Shown here: piece by piece, positions 7,032 through 7,620 of the stretch
Layout of the letters: each line of letters starts with the position of its first letter
How positions within the stretch are numbered: position 1 is the first letter of the stretch
Assembly: GCA_937934775.1 (NCBI GenBank)
Contig: CALGYL010000401.1
Span: 1 to 7,620, forward strand
DNA: 7,620 bases
Direction: 5' to 3'
From: an uncultured Clostridia bacterium
GTDB taxonomy: Bacteria; Bacillota; Clostridia; Christensenellales; Aristaeellaceae
Notes under the pieces: generated by a model
Told to the model about the DNA's origin: nothing
Seen by the model: the letters and a program-made list of their open reading frames with translations, nothing else
Database searches by the model: none
Program-made: the position numbers and the translations under genes

Positions 7032-7080
7032 GCAATGAAAAACCGCTCCAGGCTTTCGTCCCGGAGCGGTTTTTCATTGC
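7032..7080. terminator. Bidirectional rho-independent terminator, 18-bp perfect stem
   Basis: The arms 7032-7049 and 7063-7080 are perfect reverse complements over 18 bp with a 13-nt loop (7050-7062). The core is AAAAACCGCTCC paired with GGAGCGGTTTTT, so both strands show a GC-rich stem preceded by A's and followed by T's. This is the classic form of a terminator working in both directions. It lies about 40 nt past the stop of the transposase gene and just outside the likely IS end. It may terminate read-through from the IS or be a host terminator beside which the IS landed. Confidence 0.8.
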
Positions 7081-7088
7081 TTATACTA

Positions 7089-7620
7089 GGGCGTGTCCGG
7101 AAATGAATAGTGCTGCATAATCAAGCGAGCCAGATCATAATGCAGGCGAGTTGAACGAAGGCGAGGAATCGGGAGGCGAGCTTGTTAAAGCGGGTAGCGA
7201 TGCCCCGATACTGCTTGAGTTTCTGAAAGAAGCACTCGACGAGGTGGCGTTCCTTGTAGAGATGCCAGTCGCAAGGCCAGGGCTTCTCGTTTGCCTTGGG
7301 CGGGATGCAGTAATCCGCGCCCGCAGCAGTAATGAAGCCTCGGATTGCCTTGGAACCGTAGGCTTTATCTGCCAGCACCACCGTTCCCTTCAGCGGCACG
7401 GCAGACAAGGACGATTCCGCTTCCCTGGAATCGTGGAAGTTGCCCGCCGACAGGTGGACATGGATCGGATTCCCAAGGCCATCGACGATCGCGTGAATTT
7501 TCGTCGTTCTCCCGCCCCGGCTGACTCCGATGTGCTGGTGAACTTCCCAGTCTACCGCCCCTTTTTTGCCCCCGCGCTGTGCTGATGTGCGTCAACGCTG
7601 GTGCTGTCCAGGCTCATGTC
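7089..7620 (-). mobile_element. IS5-family insertion sequence, partial
   Basis: The transposase gene below and the non-coding end after its stop mark one end of an IS. The sequence GGGCGTGTCCGGAAATGAA starting near 7089 has the position and look of a terminal inverted repeat. The other end lies beyond the window, so the repeat and any target duplication cannot be confirmed. The exact border is uncertain by some bases. Confidence 0.6.
7121..7620 (-). pseudogene. IS5-family DDE transposase, 3' part, frameshifted
   Basis: This would catalyse cut-and-paste transposition of its own element. Reading from the window edge, MSLDSTSVDAHQHSAGAKKG carries the first catalytic region (D in SLDSTSVDAH). 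After a one-base shift come HIGVSRGGRTTKIHAIVDGL and GNPIHVHLSAG, then the second catalytic region VVLADKAYGS, the IPPKANEKPWPCDWHLYKER segment and the final glutamate region RHLVECFFQKLKQYRGIATR. This D-D-E order and wording match IS5 transposases of the IS427-like group. The shift is at the C4 run 7558-7561 on the plus strand (G4 in the gene); a fifth G would restore AKKGAVDWE. Without it the first frame stops at TAG. The N-terminal part is outside the window. The element is inactive as written, unless the indel is a sequencing error. Confidence 0.82.

Overview
The window reads as a draft contig from a fairly GC-rich Gram-positive, most likely a gut-type Clostridia/Firmicutes. The reasons are a YesM/YesN-type two-component pair, an XRE regulator of a type I associate with Clostridiales, and GC-biased third codon positions. 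Bases 1-49 are not genomic: they are the Illumina P5/Read 1 adapter with one mismatch, so genomic sequence starts at about base 50 and the first gene is cut at its 5' end.

Region 1 (50-2812, + strand) is an intact, translationally coupled two-component operon. It holds a 5'-truncated LytS/YesM-family sensor histidine kinase, then a YesN-type response regulator with an N-terminal receiver and a C-terminal AraC DNA-binding domain, overlapping by ATGA. Such pairs commonly control carbohydrate uptake genes, but no target gene is in view. Region 2 (2813-3021) is a non-coding gap between convergent genes, with terminator-like and other inverted repeats.

Region 3 (3022 to about 5658, - strand) holds three genes. 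Transcription runs from an unrecognised gene (5658 to 4553), to an intact XRE regulator (4266-3808) with its own strong promoter, to a leucine-rich-repeat gene (3770-3022). The LRR gene seems to carry a leftover piece of a Ser/Thr kinase. The XRE gene is open, but both flanking genes are broken by several one-base frameshifts, mostly at short homopolymers. The module is either decaying or poorly assembled here.

Region 4 (about 5660-7085) has lower GC and no gene I can defend, but contains several perfect inverted repeats, ending with an 18-bp perfect stem that looks like a bidirectional terminator. Region 5 (about 7089-7620, - strand) is the 3' part of an IS5-family DDE transposase. It also carries an apparent one-base deletion and runs off the window. 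No tRNA, rRNA or CRISPR array was seen.
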